A stretch of DNA of 64,000 nt from Clostridium sp. CX1. GTDB taxonomy: Bacteria > Bacillota > Clostridia > Clostridiales > Clostridiaceae. A program made the position numbers and the translations under genes. The notes under the pieces are model-generated. The model was not told where the DNA came from, made no database searches, and saw nothing but the letters and a program-made list of their open reading frames with translations. Where the stretch lies: positions 62,001-126,000 of the forward strand of contig NZ_JAODOO010000002.1 in the NCBI RefSeq assembly GCF_025398335.1, read 5' to 3'. This document shows positions 16,712 through 24,506 of the stretch, one piece after another (position 1 is the first letter of the stretch; the number at the start of each line of letters is the position of its first letter).

Positions 16712-17392
16712 TTAGTTAATTAAAATGTCTTCAAGAAAGTCTAAATCTACTATTGTGATTAAATTCCTTTCAAAATCTATTATTCCTTCCTCCTTCATAC
16801 TAATCAATTCTCTAGAGAGAGAGGGTCTTGGAATACCAAGCTGTTCCGCCATTTCTTTTTTTGTGCACTTTAGAGAAAAGGTTAGCTTATTTTCAATTTT
16901 ATATTGGTCTAAAATATATGATGCAACTTTCTGTCTTATAGTCTGATAAGATATATTTCTTAGTTTCTTGTTTAGCATAAGAATTTTGTTAGATAAAAGT
17001 GTCATAAAATTACTTAAGAAATCAGAATTTATACTGCATAATTTCAATATGTTATCCTTTGATATAAACATAATTTGGCATTGTTCTGAGGCTAATATGG
17101 TTGCTGGGTAAGTATTTTTATTTGAAAATATTATAACCTCACCAAATATGTTTCCAACTTCTAATTTAGACATTGTAATTGTTTTGCCTGATCCATAAAT
17201 TCTCTGAACTTCCACAGTACCTTTTATCACTATGCCGATACTTGAGCAGTGAGAGCCTTCAAGAGCTATAACTTCTCCTTTATTAAAATTGTTTAAACTA
17301 TAATTAATATTTACTAGCGTTTCCTCTATAGATTTTTCGGAAAACCCCTTCATCAAAATACAATTTTTAAGTATATTTATTATTTCCTTCAT
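16712..17392 (-). CDS. Crp/Fnr-family transcription regulator
   Basis: A 226-residue regulator: an N-terminal cyclic-nucleotide-type sensor barrel (residues about 20-125, with GEVIALEGSHCSSIGIVIKG and GNIFGEVIIF), a dimerisation helix, and a Crp-type winged helix near residues 170-205 (TKKEMAEQLGIPRPSLSREL). The four-cysteine set of FNR is absent, so an FNR-type cluster is unlikely; heme or another ligand is possible, as in HcpR-like members. AGGAGGT precedes the ATG. The gene diverges from a ferredoxin-like gene that has a Crp-type palindrome exactly at the activating position, so it probably activates that gene. Identity as HcpR is a guess from context. Confidence 0.85.
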   Translation of the reverse strand: MKEIINILKNCILMKGFSEKSIEETLVNINYSLNNFNKGEVIALEGSHCSSIGIVIKGTVEVQRIYGSGKTITMSKLEVGNIFGEVIIFSNKNTYPATILASEQCQIMFISKDNILKLCSINSDFLSNFMTLLSNKILMLNKKLRNISYQTIRQKVASYILDQYKIENKLTFSLKCTKKEMAEQLGIPRPSLSRELISMKEEGIIDFERNLITIVDLDFLEDILIN

Positions 17393-17456
17393 AGAAAGTA
17401 CCTCCTGATATTAAGTTTACTTGACAAAAGAATTATAGGTCTTAAAATATAATAGT

Positions 17457-17505
17457 GTAACATCTGTTACTGAATTTATATTTGTATTTTATTATAATAA
17501 AGTTA
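17457..17505 (+). promoter_or_regulatory. Crp-type operator and class II promoter for the ferredoxin-like gene
   Basis: A perfect palindrome GTAACA-TC-TGTTAC occupies 17457-17470. Downstream a TATAAT sits at 17493-17498, implying a start of transcription near 17505. The palindrome centre (17463.5) is then at -41.5, the standard class II activator position of Crp/Fnr proteins. No -35 hexamer is visible (CTGAAT at the expected place), as expected for an activator-dependent promoter. The likely activator is the divergent Crp-family gene. Confidence 0.65.
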
Positions 17506-17529
17506 TTAATACAAGTGGAGGGAACAATT

Positions 17530-18336
17530 ATGATAAGAAGAATTGTAGATATAGATGAAAAAAAATGTAATGGTTGTGGACTATGTGTCCATGCCTGTCA
17601 TGAAGGAGCTATAGAGCTTAGAGATGGTAAAGCTGTGCTTATCAGTGATGAATACTGTGACGGGTTAGGAGATTGTCTGCCAGAATGTCCTACAGATGCA
17701 ATAAAGATTATCGAAAGAGAAAGTTTAGAATACAATGAGGAATTGGTTATGAAAAAAATAGCTGAGAAAAAACAGGCTGTAAAAGAAAATAGTTTACCTT
17801 GTGGTTGCCCTGGAACAATGGCTAAAAAGATAGAGAGAAAAAATCCTGTAGAAGAGACAAAATTAGATTGTGGCTGTCCTGGAACTTCTGCAAAAAAGAT
17901 TGAAAGAAAGTCTTTAAATGTATTATCAGATATAAAACCAATGAAGAAGGTATCAACTGATAGTACTTCAACATCTGAATTAAATCAGTGGCCAGTTCAA
18001 TTAAGACTTATAAATACACAAGCACCATATCTTAAAGGAGCTAATTTATTAGTTGCTGCAGATTGTACTGCTTATGCCTTTGCAGATTTTCATAAAGAAT
18101 TTATAAAAAATCATATTACAGTTATAGGATGTCCTAAGTTAGATGATATTAAATACTATGAAGAAAAGCTAGCAGAGATTATTAAAGTAAATGATTTGAA
18201 AAGTATAACAGTAGTAAGAATGGAAGTTCCTTGCTGTGCAGGTATTGTAAATGCGGTAAAGAAAGCTATGCTTGATGCTCAAACTATTGTTCCTTATAGA
18301 GAAGTAACTATATCCACTGATGGAAATATACTATAA
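17530..18336 (+). CDS. Ferredoxin-like protein with two Fe-S motifs and CGCPGT repeats
   Basis: A 268-residue protein. The N-terminus holds a classic 4Fe-4S site C13xxC16xxC19xxxC23 (CNGCGLCVHAC) and a second set CDGLGDCLPECP (C43, C49, C53). Residues 91-96 and 114-119 are two copies of CGCPGT, each followed by AKKIERK, a tandem repeat with extra CxC pairs. The C-terminal domain contains VAADCTAYAFADFH, VIGCPKLDD and VPCCAG, conserved cysteines that could bind another cluster. Such proteins are found next to redox-stress regulators in anaerobes; I infer an electron-carrier or cluster-sensing role, possibly in nitrosative or oxidative stress. The ATG at 17530 with GTGGAGGG was chosen over one 16 codons upstream. 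Confidence 0.8.
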   Translation: MIRRIVDIDEKKCNGCGLCVHACHEGAIELRDGKAVLISDEYCDGLGDCLPECPTDAIKIIERESLEYNEELVMKKIAEKKQAVKENSLPCGCPGTMAKKIERKNPVEETKLDCGCPGTSAKKIERKSLNVLSDIKPMKKVSTDSTSTSELNQWPVQLRLINTQAPYLKGANLLVAADCTAYAFADFHKEFIKNHITVIGCPKLDDIKYYEEKLAEIIKVNDLKSITVVRMEVPCCAGIVNAVKKAMLDAQTIVPYREVTISTDGNIL

Positions 18337-18414
18337 GTTATAGTATGGGTATGAGAATCTTTTGTATATAGAATAACCATGAAAAATTTTTATATTTAAT
18401 TTATATAATTAAAG

Positions 18415-18456
18415 AAAGCACTATCAATTCTTAAATAGAATTTGAGAGTGCTTTTT
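18415..18456 (+). terminator. Intrinsic terminator of the ferredoxin-like gene
   Basis: A stem of about 17 bp with one mismatch and one bulge (AAAGCACT.TCAATTCT / AGAATTTGA.AGTGCTTT) is followed by TTTTT. Confidence 0.8.
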
Positions 18457-18613
18457 ATGTACATAATTTGATGAATATTTTCCTTTTCGTTTATGTTTAC
18501 AACTTTTTTTATATATTGGCAATATCTTATTTAGTAAATACGGTATATATATATTTAAGGAGGAAAAAATACTTTTGTGCTTAACTATTTAGTAAACAAG
18601 GAGGAAAAGAATA

Positions 18614-19096
18614 ATGGACGAAAAAAACAGGGAAATTTTAAAAAACTTTTACGAAAAAAAGGCAGATGCAGAAGTTGCAAGGGAACTAAGCACTGTTAAA
18701 AATCAACAGGACTCTTTGGAACATACTCTAAGTGAAATTAAATCTACTTTAGGAAATGTTATAAAGGATAAAAAGAATTCATCTGATAACCAGGGTCAGT
18801 CTCAACCACAGAATAATCAACAAATATCAAGTCAGCTTACACAGGAGATAGAAGGACTTAGAAACCGTGCGCAACAACAGCAGCAGCAAGTTCAGCAACA
18901 ATTACAATCAACAATTCAACAGGCTATGCAGGCTTTAAATGAAGCTAATGATCAAATACAAGCAAACACTGCACTTACACAGGCTAACCAGCTTATAGAC
19001 CAAGTTCAAGGACAATTAAACCAAATGGGACAGCAAGGACAGCAGGGGCAACAAAATCAACAAAATCAACAAGGTCAAAAACGCAATAATAGTTAA
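18614..19096 (+). CDS. Gln-rich coiled-coil protein of unknown function
   Basis: A 160-residue, very hydrophilic protein I cannot assign. Residues 1-55 are a charged coiled coil. The remainder is Gln/Asn rich, with uninterrupted Q runs (about residues 87-100) and a tail of GQQGQ and NQQ repeats after residue 135. No signal peptide or membrane segment is present. The ribosome site AAGGAGG is strong and the frame uses real Gln codons (CAA and CAG mixed), so it is not a random low-complexity frame. The upstream 70 bp carries two similar segments, each with ATTTAGTAAA and GGAGGAAAA. Possible roles include a sporulation or surface scaffold; no evidence decides this. Confidence 0.7.
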   Translation: MDEKNREILKNFYEKKADAEVARELSTVKNQQDSLEHTLSEIKSTLGNVIKDKKNSSDNQGQSQPQNNQQISSQLTQEIEGLRNRAQQQQQQVQQQLQSTIQQAMQALNEANDQIQANTALTQANQLIDQVQGQLNQMGQQGQQGQQNQQNQQGQKRNNS

Positions 19097-19103
19097 AATA
19101 TAA

Positions 19104-19156
19104 AAAGATAGAAGGTTATTAGACATATGTTAAAAATAACCTTCTATCTTTGTTTT
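19104..19156. terminator. Bidirectional terminator
   Basis: A 17-bp perfect stem (AAAGATAGAAGGTTATT / AATAACCTTCTATCTTT) with T-rich flanks on both strands separates the Gln-rich gene from the convergent isoaspartyl dipeptidase gene. Confidence 0.85.
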
Positions 19157-19170
19157 ATATTAAATCAGAG

Positions 19171-20361
19171 TTAACCATTGATGTTTTGAGAAGTCCGATT
19201 TTCAAAATTACCATAGACAACAGGTTTATAGTTATTCACCATTATTCGTCCTTTACATAGAACTGTATGTATTTTAAATTTATTATCCATTAAAATTAAG
19301 TCAGCATCATAGCCTTCTCCAATTATACCTTTATTGTTTAGCTTTAAAAGCTTTGCTGGAGAAGAGGTTAAAGGAATAAGTGCCTCTTCAATAGATAAAT
19401 CCTTATCTGATACACATTCCTTGATAATATCTAAGTTGGCAGAGGGTAGTTCAGTTGTAATTTTTAGAAGTTTGCCATTTTCATCAAATATTGGCATACT
19501 TCCTCCGGCATCGGAACTCATAGTAATATTGTAAGGAGATATACCTTCATTAAGCATGGTTTTATACACTTCTGCCGCACTAACTGCATCATCACCGCCT
19601 GGTTTTATTCCCGTTGTTATGTCTACAAACCCTCCACTCTTAGCGTATTCTACTGATTGTTTGTAGACAAGACTATTTCTATTTACATGAGTAGGCAGTA
19701 AGTTTTCAAGGGGAATTTCTGATTCGCTAGCAATATCAAAGACTGGAGTGAGTCCATTTTTTCCATCGCCAACGTGAATATGTAAGATACCACATTTGCC
19801 AGCAATCATTCCACCAACTCTAGCTTCACTAGCTAAGTGGATTAAATCATAGTCTGAAGGGTGACTGCCTCTATGATCAGAAATAGCAATTTCGCCAACA
19901 CCAATTATTTTATCTACGAAGATAATATCCGTTCTTGCACTGTCTGTTATTGTTCTAGTAGGCATTTGGTAGCAACCGGTCCAGCAAAGGGTACTTAACC
20001 CTTCTTCTTCAAGACCTCTAGCTTTAGCTAATAGATTTCCCATACTTCTTGTACTACCATCAGTGCCAAGTAAGCCTATACAAGTAGTAACTCCGCTTAA
20101 GGTAAAGTCTGTTAAATTCAATTCTGGGGTTCTTGTTGCAAAACCACCTTCACCACCACCGCCTGTGATATGCACATGCAAATCGATTAATCCTGGCACA
20201 GCTATTAAACCATTACCATCTATTATTTGAATTTCGGGAAAGTTTTTAGTTGGAAGGTTTATTTCTGAAGATAAATAGACTATTTTATCAAAGCTAATTA
20301 ATATATTATTTCTGCCTAAAGACTTAGGTGAAAAGACCTCTACATTTTTTATTAGAAGCAT
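19171..20361 (-). CDS. iadA: Isoaspartyl (beta-aspartyl) dipeptidase IadA
   Basis: A 396-residue amidohydrolase of the IadA family. The N-terminal metal box reads GLIDLHVHITGGGGEGG with the HxH pair; further ligands lie in GEIAISDHRG, HIHVGDG, THVNRN and the terminal SSDAGGSMP aspartate. IadA cleaves beta-aspartyl dipeptides that arise from damaged or degraded proteins and returns aspartate to the cell. The frame extends 19 codons upstream, but the ATG at 20361 follows GGAGATGAAACA and lines up with the family start, so it was chosen. Single gene with its own terminator. Confidence 0.9.
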   Translation of the reverse strand: MLLIKNVEVFSPKSLGRNNILISFDKIVYLSSEINLPTKNFPEIQIIDGNGLIAVPGLIDLHVHITGGGGEGGFATRTPELNLTDFTLSGVTTCIGLLGTDGSTRSMGNLLAKARGLEEEGLSTLCWTGCYQMPTRTITDSARTDIIFVDKIIGVGEIAISDHRGSHPSDYDLIHLASEARVGGMIAGKCGILHIHVGDGKNGLTPVFDIASESEIPLENLLPTHVNRNSLVYKQSVEYAKSGGFVDITTGIKPGGDDAVSAAEVYKTMLNEGISPYNITMSSDAGGSMPIFDENGKLLKITTELPSANLDIIKECVSDKDLSIEEALIPLTSSPAKLLKLNNKGIIGEGYDADLILMDNKFKIHTVLCKGRIMVNNYKPVVYGNFENRTSQNING

Positions 20362-20607
20362 TGTTTCATCTCCTTTGATATTTGTAAATGAGTTATAATT
20401 CATAGGTATTTTTGCCAAGTTTTACTTTTTATATGCGAGAACTATTATTCCTAAAGAGTAGAGATAAGATTATGTAAAGATAAAGTTATACATTTAATAT
20501 ATTAAAATTATGTGTAAAATAGAAAAGATATGCTAAAATATTAATCGGAATTAAGTTTGTAGATATTACAGTGGTTTTTTAATAAGTTACAGAAAGGGTG
20601 ATACAGT

Positions 20608-21000
20608 ATGTTTTTTGTTGGAGTTTTTGGGATAGAGGATAAGCAAAAAGAGATAAAAACTATAAAAAACTTATCCTGTAAAAATTGCTCAAATAGTTCA
20701 GAATTAGTTCTATTCAAACAGTATAGTTTTTTTCATTTCTTTTTTATACCTATGTTTAAGTGGAATATAAGATATTACTTAATATGTAATGGTTGCAATA
20801 CAATTTATGAAATTCCAAAGGAAAAGGGAATAAGGGCTGAAGAAGGGGATGATACTGCAATTACCTATTGGGATTTAAATAATGTTAACATACCATACTA
20901 TGGTACTTATAATAATAAGCATAGATGTAAAAGTTGTGGAGAAGAAATAGAGGCAAATTTTGAATACTGCCCATACTGTGGAAAAAGACAATTAAGTTAA
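20608..21000 (+). CDS. Zinc-ribbon protein of unknown function
   Basis: A 130-residue protein with two zinc-binding parts. The N-terminal half has CKNC and, about 40 residues on, CNGC around an amphipathic stretch HFFFIPMFKWNIRYYLIC, which matches a family of short zinc-ribbon proteins common in clostridia. The C-terminus is a classical double-CxxC ribbon: CKSCGEEIE followed by CPYCGKRQ. Two aromatic clusters could contact a membrane but no full helix is clear. Start ATG follows AGAAAGGGTG. Function is unknown; metal binding is the only thing the sequence supports. Confidence 0.7.
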   Translation: MFFVGVFGIEDKQKEIKTIKNLSCKNCSNSSELVLFKQYSFFHFFFIPMFKWNIRYYLICNGCNTIYEIPKEKGIRAEEGDDTAITYWDLNNVNIPYYGTYNNKHRCKSCGEEIEANFEYCPYCGKRQLS

Positions 21001-21046
21001 TGGGATAGTCCTATAAGCATTCTATGTAGATTTTTAAACAATTTAA

Positions 21047-21068
21047 GAAGCGGCCTATAGGCCGCTTC
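21047..21068. terminator. GC-rich hairpin between convergent genes
   Basis: A 9-bp perfect stem (GAAGCGGCC / GGCCGCTTC) with loop TATA lies between the zinc-ribbon gene and the selenoprotein gene that converge on it. No long T run; probably a terminator for both. Confidence 0.6.
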
Positions 21069-21070
21069 CC

Positions 21071-21364
21071 TTAACATCCGTTATTTCCACCAAAAGGTAT
21101 AACATTAAAACTCTTTCCGAAAAGTCCCTTTGTATAGACTATTTTAGCACCATCAAAGAGATAAGAACTATCAGGTTCAATTATAAATTTAATATCATCT
21201 ATAGTATGAACTTCATCATCAGCTTGTGGCTCATCCAGAGCAGCACCTAGAACTGGGCCACCTCATCCAAAGCCTTTTACCATAAGTCTAACGCCACTTT
21301 TATTTTGTTTTTCTAAACTTTCTAATAAGGCGTTTTTTGTATTATCATCAAATAAAATATTCAT
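21071..21364 (-). CDS. HesB/IscA-like selenoprotein (UGA read as selenocysteine)
   Basis: A 97-residue frame starts at ATG 21364 (GGAGG at ideal spacing), runs to TAA at 21071 and is interrupted only by one TGA at 21263-21265, codon 34. The product text around it is VKGFG-U-GGPVLGAALDEP, the place where the HesB-like family has a conserved Cys or Sec, and the reading frame after the TGA is fully conserved in style, ending GGNNGC. HesB-like selenoproteins of anaerobes are an established family. I therefore read the TGA as selenocysteine rather than as a mutation. The protein has a short IscA-like beta fold that may carry an Fe-S cluster or act in redox chemistry. A hairpin suited to a bacterial SECIS follows the UGA. 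Selenium genes (selABCD) are not in this window. Confidence 0.8.
21226..21261 (-). promoter_or_regulatory. Candidate bacterial SECIS element
   Basis: Starting one base after the UGA the mRNA can form an outer stem GUGGC/GCCAC, a 4-nt bulge AUGA, an inner stem CCAG/CUGG and a 14-nt apical loop that contains GGU, the type of loop recognised by SelB. Drawn by eye; folding energy was not computed. Confidence 0.5.
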
Positions 21365-21607
21365 AATCCAACCTCCTTACCCATACGGGGTATCTGTATC
21401 TTTATTTTATTATATTATTTAATTTATCCACTGTCAATAAAAATATGGTATGAAAATAATTTAGTAGTAACCTTAAAAATACTAACTATTAATATTCAAC
21501 AGTTTCTTTGATATTAATACTTTTATGGAAAAAAATTCAATAATGTCTTTAAGTTTCTTTAAATTAATGCGAAAATTATACTAACAATATAAATAGGGGG
21601 TAAAACT

Positions 21608-22357
21608 ATGAAAAGGAAAAAGGAAGAGAGTGGACCTAATCTGGAACGATGGATGCTTACCTATTTGGATTTAATTACTCTTTTAGCGGCCTTTTTCATC
21701 TTGATGTTTGCCATAAGCAACGTGGATAAAGAGAAATACAAGCAGCTTGCAATCAGCCTAAACCAGTCTATGGGCTCGCCAAATAGCAGTATTATTGATA
21801 TGGGAAGTATTCCAGCTACAGCTAGTGAAAATCCACCTAATATTGTAGAAAATATTGAGCCAGGGGAAAAAGTAAAGCTTCAGGAGTTAAAGGAGAAAAT
21901 AGATAAGTATATTAAAGAAAATAATCTAAGTGGGGATATAGAAACCACCATTGAAGATAGAGGATTAGTAATAAGTTTCAAGGATTCAGTGCTATTTGAT
22001 AGCGGCACCGCCGTTATTAGACCTGAGTTTGAGAAAAAGGTTATTGAGGTAGGAAGGATGCTTACTACCTTAGGAAACAACTTTATAAGAGTTGAAGGAC
22101 ATACTGATAATGTTCCAATAAACAATTATCAGTTTGCTTCAAATTGGCAGCTTTCCGTTATAAGAGCTAGCAATGTCACTGAGTTTTTAATAAATAACTG
22201 TGGAATAAAAGCTGATAAAATAGGGGCTACTGGTTATGGAGAAAATAGACCAAAGGCATCTAATGACAATGAGGTTGGGAGAAGCAAAAATAGAAGAGTA
22301 GACATTGTAATAGTGAATACAAAATTTAATGAAGTTGAAAATAATAAGAATCAATAA
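21608..22357 (+). CDS. MotB/OmpA-like membrane protein
   Basis: A 249-residue protein with an N-terminal cytoplasmic tail, one membrane helix (WMLTYLDLITLLAAFFILMF, residues 16-35) that carries the MotB-type aspartate, a linker, and a C-terminal OmpA-like peptidoglycan-binding domain (VEGHTDNVPI and NRRVDIVI). MotB is the stator subunit that anchors the flagellar motor to the wall. No motA is next to it, which is unusual, so it may pair with a distant MotA or work as a separate wall-linked protein. Start ATG has a GGGGGT site. A good terminator follows. Confidence 0.82.
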   Translation: MKRKKEESGPNLERWMLTYLDLITLLAAFFILMFAISNVDKEKYKQLAISLNQSMGSPNSSIIDMGSIPATASENPPNIVENIEPGEKVKLQELKEKIDKYIKENNLSGDIETTIEDRGLVISFKDSVLFDSGTAVIRPEFEKKVIEVGRMLTTLGNNFIRVEGHTDNVPINNYQFASNWQLSVIRASNVTEFLINNCGIKADKIGATGYGENRPKASNDNEVGRSKNRRVDIVIVNTKFNEVENNKNQ

Positions 22358-22365
22358 AGTATACT

Positions 22366-22395
22366 AACACTGCGGCGGTACGTAGTGTTTTTTTT
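22366..22395 (+). terminator. Intrinsic terminator of the MotB-like gene
   Basis: A 9-bp stem (AACACTGCG / CGTAGTGTT, one G-U pair) with loop GCGGTA and a T8 run. Confidence 0.85.
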
Positions 22396-22503
22396 ATATA
22401 CCATTTTTAATTAACATCTAAAATACTGGTTTTTTAATAACTTTATTAAAAAAGCTACATAATATTACTGATAAAAGACGAACTTTAAGGAGGGTAATTC
22501 ATA

Positions 22504-23400
22504 TTGAAAAAAATATATATGAAAGAGGTAAAAGCTGGAGAGAGCGTAGATTCTACTTTTATGATATTGAAAAAGCTCTATCGTGACGGTAATAAAAGCA
22601 TAGTGATTTTAGGAGATAGAAGTGGAGATACAAAGGCTTCTATTGAAGATAAGGAAGATATATTAAAAGTAGGCAATGTAATAAGGGTAAAAGGAACATT
22701 ATCTAATATATTAGAAATTAAAAGCTTTGAAAGAATATCTGAATTTTCACTGGAAGATTATCTCCCTTATGTTGAAAGACCAATAGAGGATATTATGAGA
22801 GAAATAGACGAGATATCTAAGGAAGAATTTAAAAGCAAGGAAGCTATAGCGCTAAATGAATATTTTTTTAATAATCCTGTTTTTCTAGAAAAATTCAAGA
22901 AAGGTATAGGTGGAGTAAGTCAGCATCATAATTATATTGGTGGATTAGCAGAACATACCTTAAACGTAATGTATATTACTAAAATGCTAGCCTATAGATA
23001 TGATGTCAGAAACAAAGAAATTGCACTACTATCAGCAAAGCTTCATGATATAGGTAAAACAGAGGAATATTTTGTGGAAGGACCTTTTTCCTTCACTTTA
23101 GCTGGAGAAATGGAAGGACATATAGTAATCGGAGTGAGGATGGTAGAAGAAGCTTTTAAAGCCGATGATAATTTTTATAGTGAAGATTTTAAAGAAAGAG
23201 TAAAGGGATGTATAGTTCAGCATCATGGTAAACTGGAATACGGCTCACCAAAAAAACCTAATACGGAGGAAGCGCATATTGTAAACTTAGCAGATCAAGC
23301 AGATGCTTTTTTAAATAAGATTTCACAGATTAAAAAAGGAGCAGCTCCTAATACTTGGTCAGAATATGATAGAAGAATTGAGGGTAAAATTTATATTTAA
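22504..23400 (+). CDS. YhaM-like 3'-5' exoribonuclease (OB fold plus HD domain)
   Basis: A 298-residue protein with an N-terminal OB-fold region (residues about 10-90; SIVILGDRSGDTKASIED and VGNVIRVKGTL are typical strands) and a C-terminal HD phosphohydrolase-type domain, with GGLAEHTLNVM, AKLHDIGKTE and VQHHGKLEYGS as metal-ligand boxes. This is the layout of YhaM/CbfA, which trims RNA (and DNA) from the 3' end. Slightly shorter than B. subtilis YhaM but complete. The frame starts at TTG 22504 with AAGGAGGG about 10 bp upstream; an ATG five codons later is an alternative. Monocistronic. Confidence 0.85.
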   Translation: MKKIYMKEVKAGESVDSTFMILKKLYRDGNKSIVILGDRSGDTKASIEDKEDILKVGNVIRVKGTLSNILEIKSFERISEFSLEDYLPYVERPIEDIMREIDEISKEEFKSKEAIALNEYFFNNPVFLEKFKKGIGGVSQHHNYIGGLAEHTLNVMYITKMLAYRYDVRNKEIALLSAKLHDIGKTEEYFVEGPFSFTLAGEMEGHIVIGVRMVEEAFKADDNFYSEDFKERVKGCIVQHHGKLEYGSPKKPNTEEAHIVNLADQADAFLNKISQIKKGAAPNTWSEYDRRIEGKIYI

Positions 23401-23405
23401 AATAT

Positions 23406-23441
23406 AAAATCCAAATGAGGCTAGCCTTCATTTGGATTTTT
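23406..23441 (+). terminator. Intrinsic terminator of the YhaM-like gene
   Basis: A stem of 15 bp with one bulged T (AAATCCAAATGA-GGC / GCC-TCATTTGGATTT) and a T5 run; also precedes the 3' end of the convergent dipeptidase gene. Confidence 0.8.
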
Positions 23442-23470
23442 ATTTATGGAAAGGAGATAATTAAAAAAAT

Positions 23471-24409
23471 TTATAAAACCTCTCTAATAACTCTCAAAAT
23501 ATTTTTATAAAATATTTTTTCTATTTCATCTTCTGAAAAACCATTTTTACTCAATCCATGGAATAGCTTATCCATTTCTGATATATTAGTAATTTCACTA
23601 GGTAGATCTACTCCGTCAAAATCAGAACCGATTGCTATGATATCGATGCCACCAATTTTTTTAATATGTTTAATATGGGTTATTATATCAGAAACTGTTG
23701 CAGGAATGTTATCTCCTAAAAAAGATTTTTCAAAATTTATGCCCATAACTCCACCTTTTTCTGCTAGAATTTTAATCATTTCATCTGTAAGATTTCTAGG
23801 GTGATTAGTTATAGAACGGGCATTAGAGTGGGAGGCTACAAAGGGTTTTTTAGACAGTCTAGCAACATCATAAAAACCCTTATCAGACAAATGAGATACA
23901 TCTATAATCATGGACAGATTATTCATTTCACGAACTACTTCTTGTCCAAAGGATGTTAAGCCTCTATATACAAATTCTGGCTTACAGTTAGGATAGCCTA
24001 TTTCATTAGGAAAGTTCCAAGTAAGAGTTATCAACCTCACACCTAATCTATAGAAGTTTCTCAGATTGTATAAGCTTCCATTAAGAGCGTCGCCACCTTC
24101 AATAGTTAAAAAAGCAGATATTTTTCCATTATTTTTATTTCTATTTAAGTCTCTATAGTTTTTTGCAATTGCTATACTGCTTTTATTTTTATCTAGTTCT
24201 AAGTAAAACTTATCAAGCATTTTTAGACAGCTGTCCAGGGGATTTTCAGTTTGCTTTTGATCAATATATAAAGCGAAAAATTGAGCTAGAGAGTTTCCTT
24301 TTTTCATTTTATCAATGTCTACGCTTAAGTTGTTTCTTAAGAGACCTGATTCATCTCCACGTTTTAAAAGCTCATATATAGTATCACAGTGAAAATCTAT
24401 TAAATTCAT
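23471..24409 (-). CDS. Membrane dipeptidase, peptidase family M19
   Basis: A 312-residue member of the renal-dipeptidase-like family. The metal site motifs are clear: DFHCDTIYELL at residues 5-15 (HxD), the bridging Glu in LTIEGGDAL, DVSHLSD and VASHSNAR (His ligands), and IGSDFDGV near the end. These zinc enzymes cleave dipeptides, including some with D-residues. No signal peptide is seen, so it is probably cytosolic and used in peptide nutrition or wall-peptide recycling. AGGAGGTTAG precedes the ATG. Confidence 0.9.
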   Translation of the reverse strand: MNLIDFHCDTIYELLKRGDESGLLRNNLSVDIDKMKKGNSLAQFFALYIDQKQTENPLDSCLKMLDKFYLELDKNKSSIAIAKNYRDLNRNKNNGKISAFLTIEGGDALNGSLYNLRNFYRLGVRLITLTWNFPNEIGYPNCKPEFVYRGLTSFGQEVVREMNNLSMIIDVSHLSDKGFYDVARLSKKPFVASHSNARSITNHPRNLTDEMIKILAEKGGVMGINFEKSFLGDNIPATVSDIITHIKHIKKIGGIDIIAIGSDFDGVDLPSEITNISEMDKLFHGLSKNGFSEDEIEKIFYKNILRVIREVL

Positions 24410-24506
24410 AATCTAACCTCCTAAAGGTCATTTTTCACAATCTATTTATAAGGTTTTCAGAATTTTTGACTATTATATATTATATGCTATTTTATCATAT
24501 AGGTAA

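Noticed and set aside
17421-17453. TTGACA and TATAAT pair as promoter of the ferredoxin-like gene
   Set aside because: The hexamers are 21 bp apart, too far for a good promoter, while the downstream TATAAT fits the operator at -41.5.
21071-21364. Interpretation of the HesB-like frame as a plain pseudogene
   Set aside because: There is just one TGA, at the position of a known Cys/Sec residue, with good start, intact frame after it and a downstream hairpin. Kept as alternative only.
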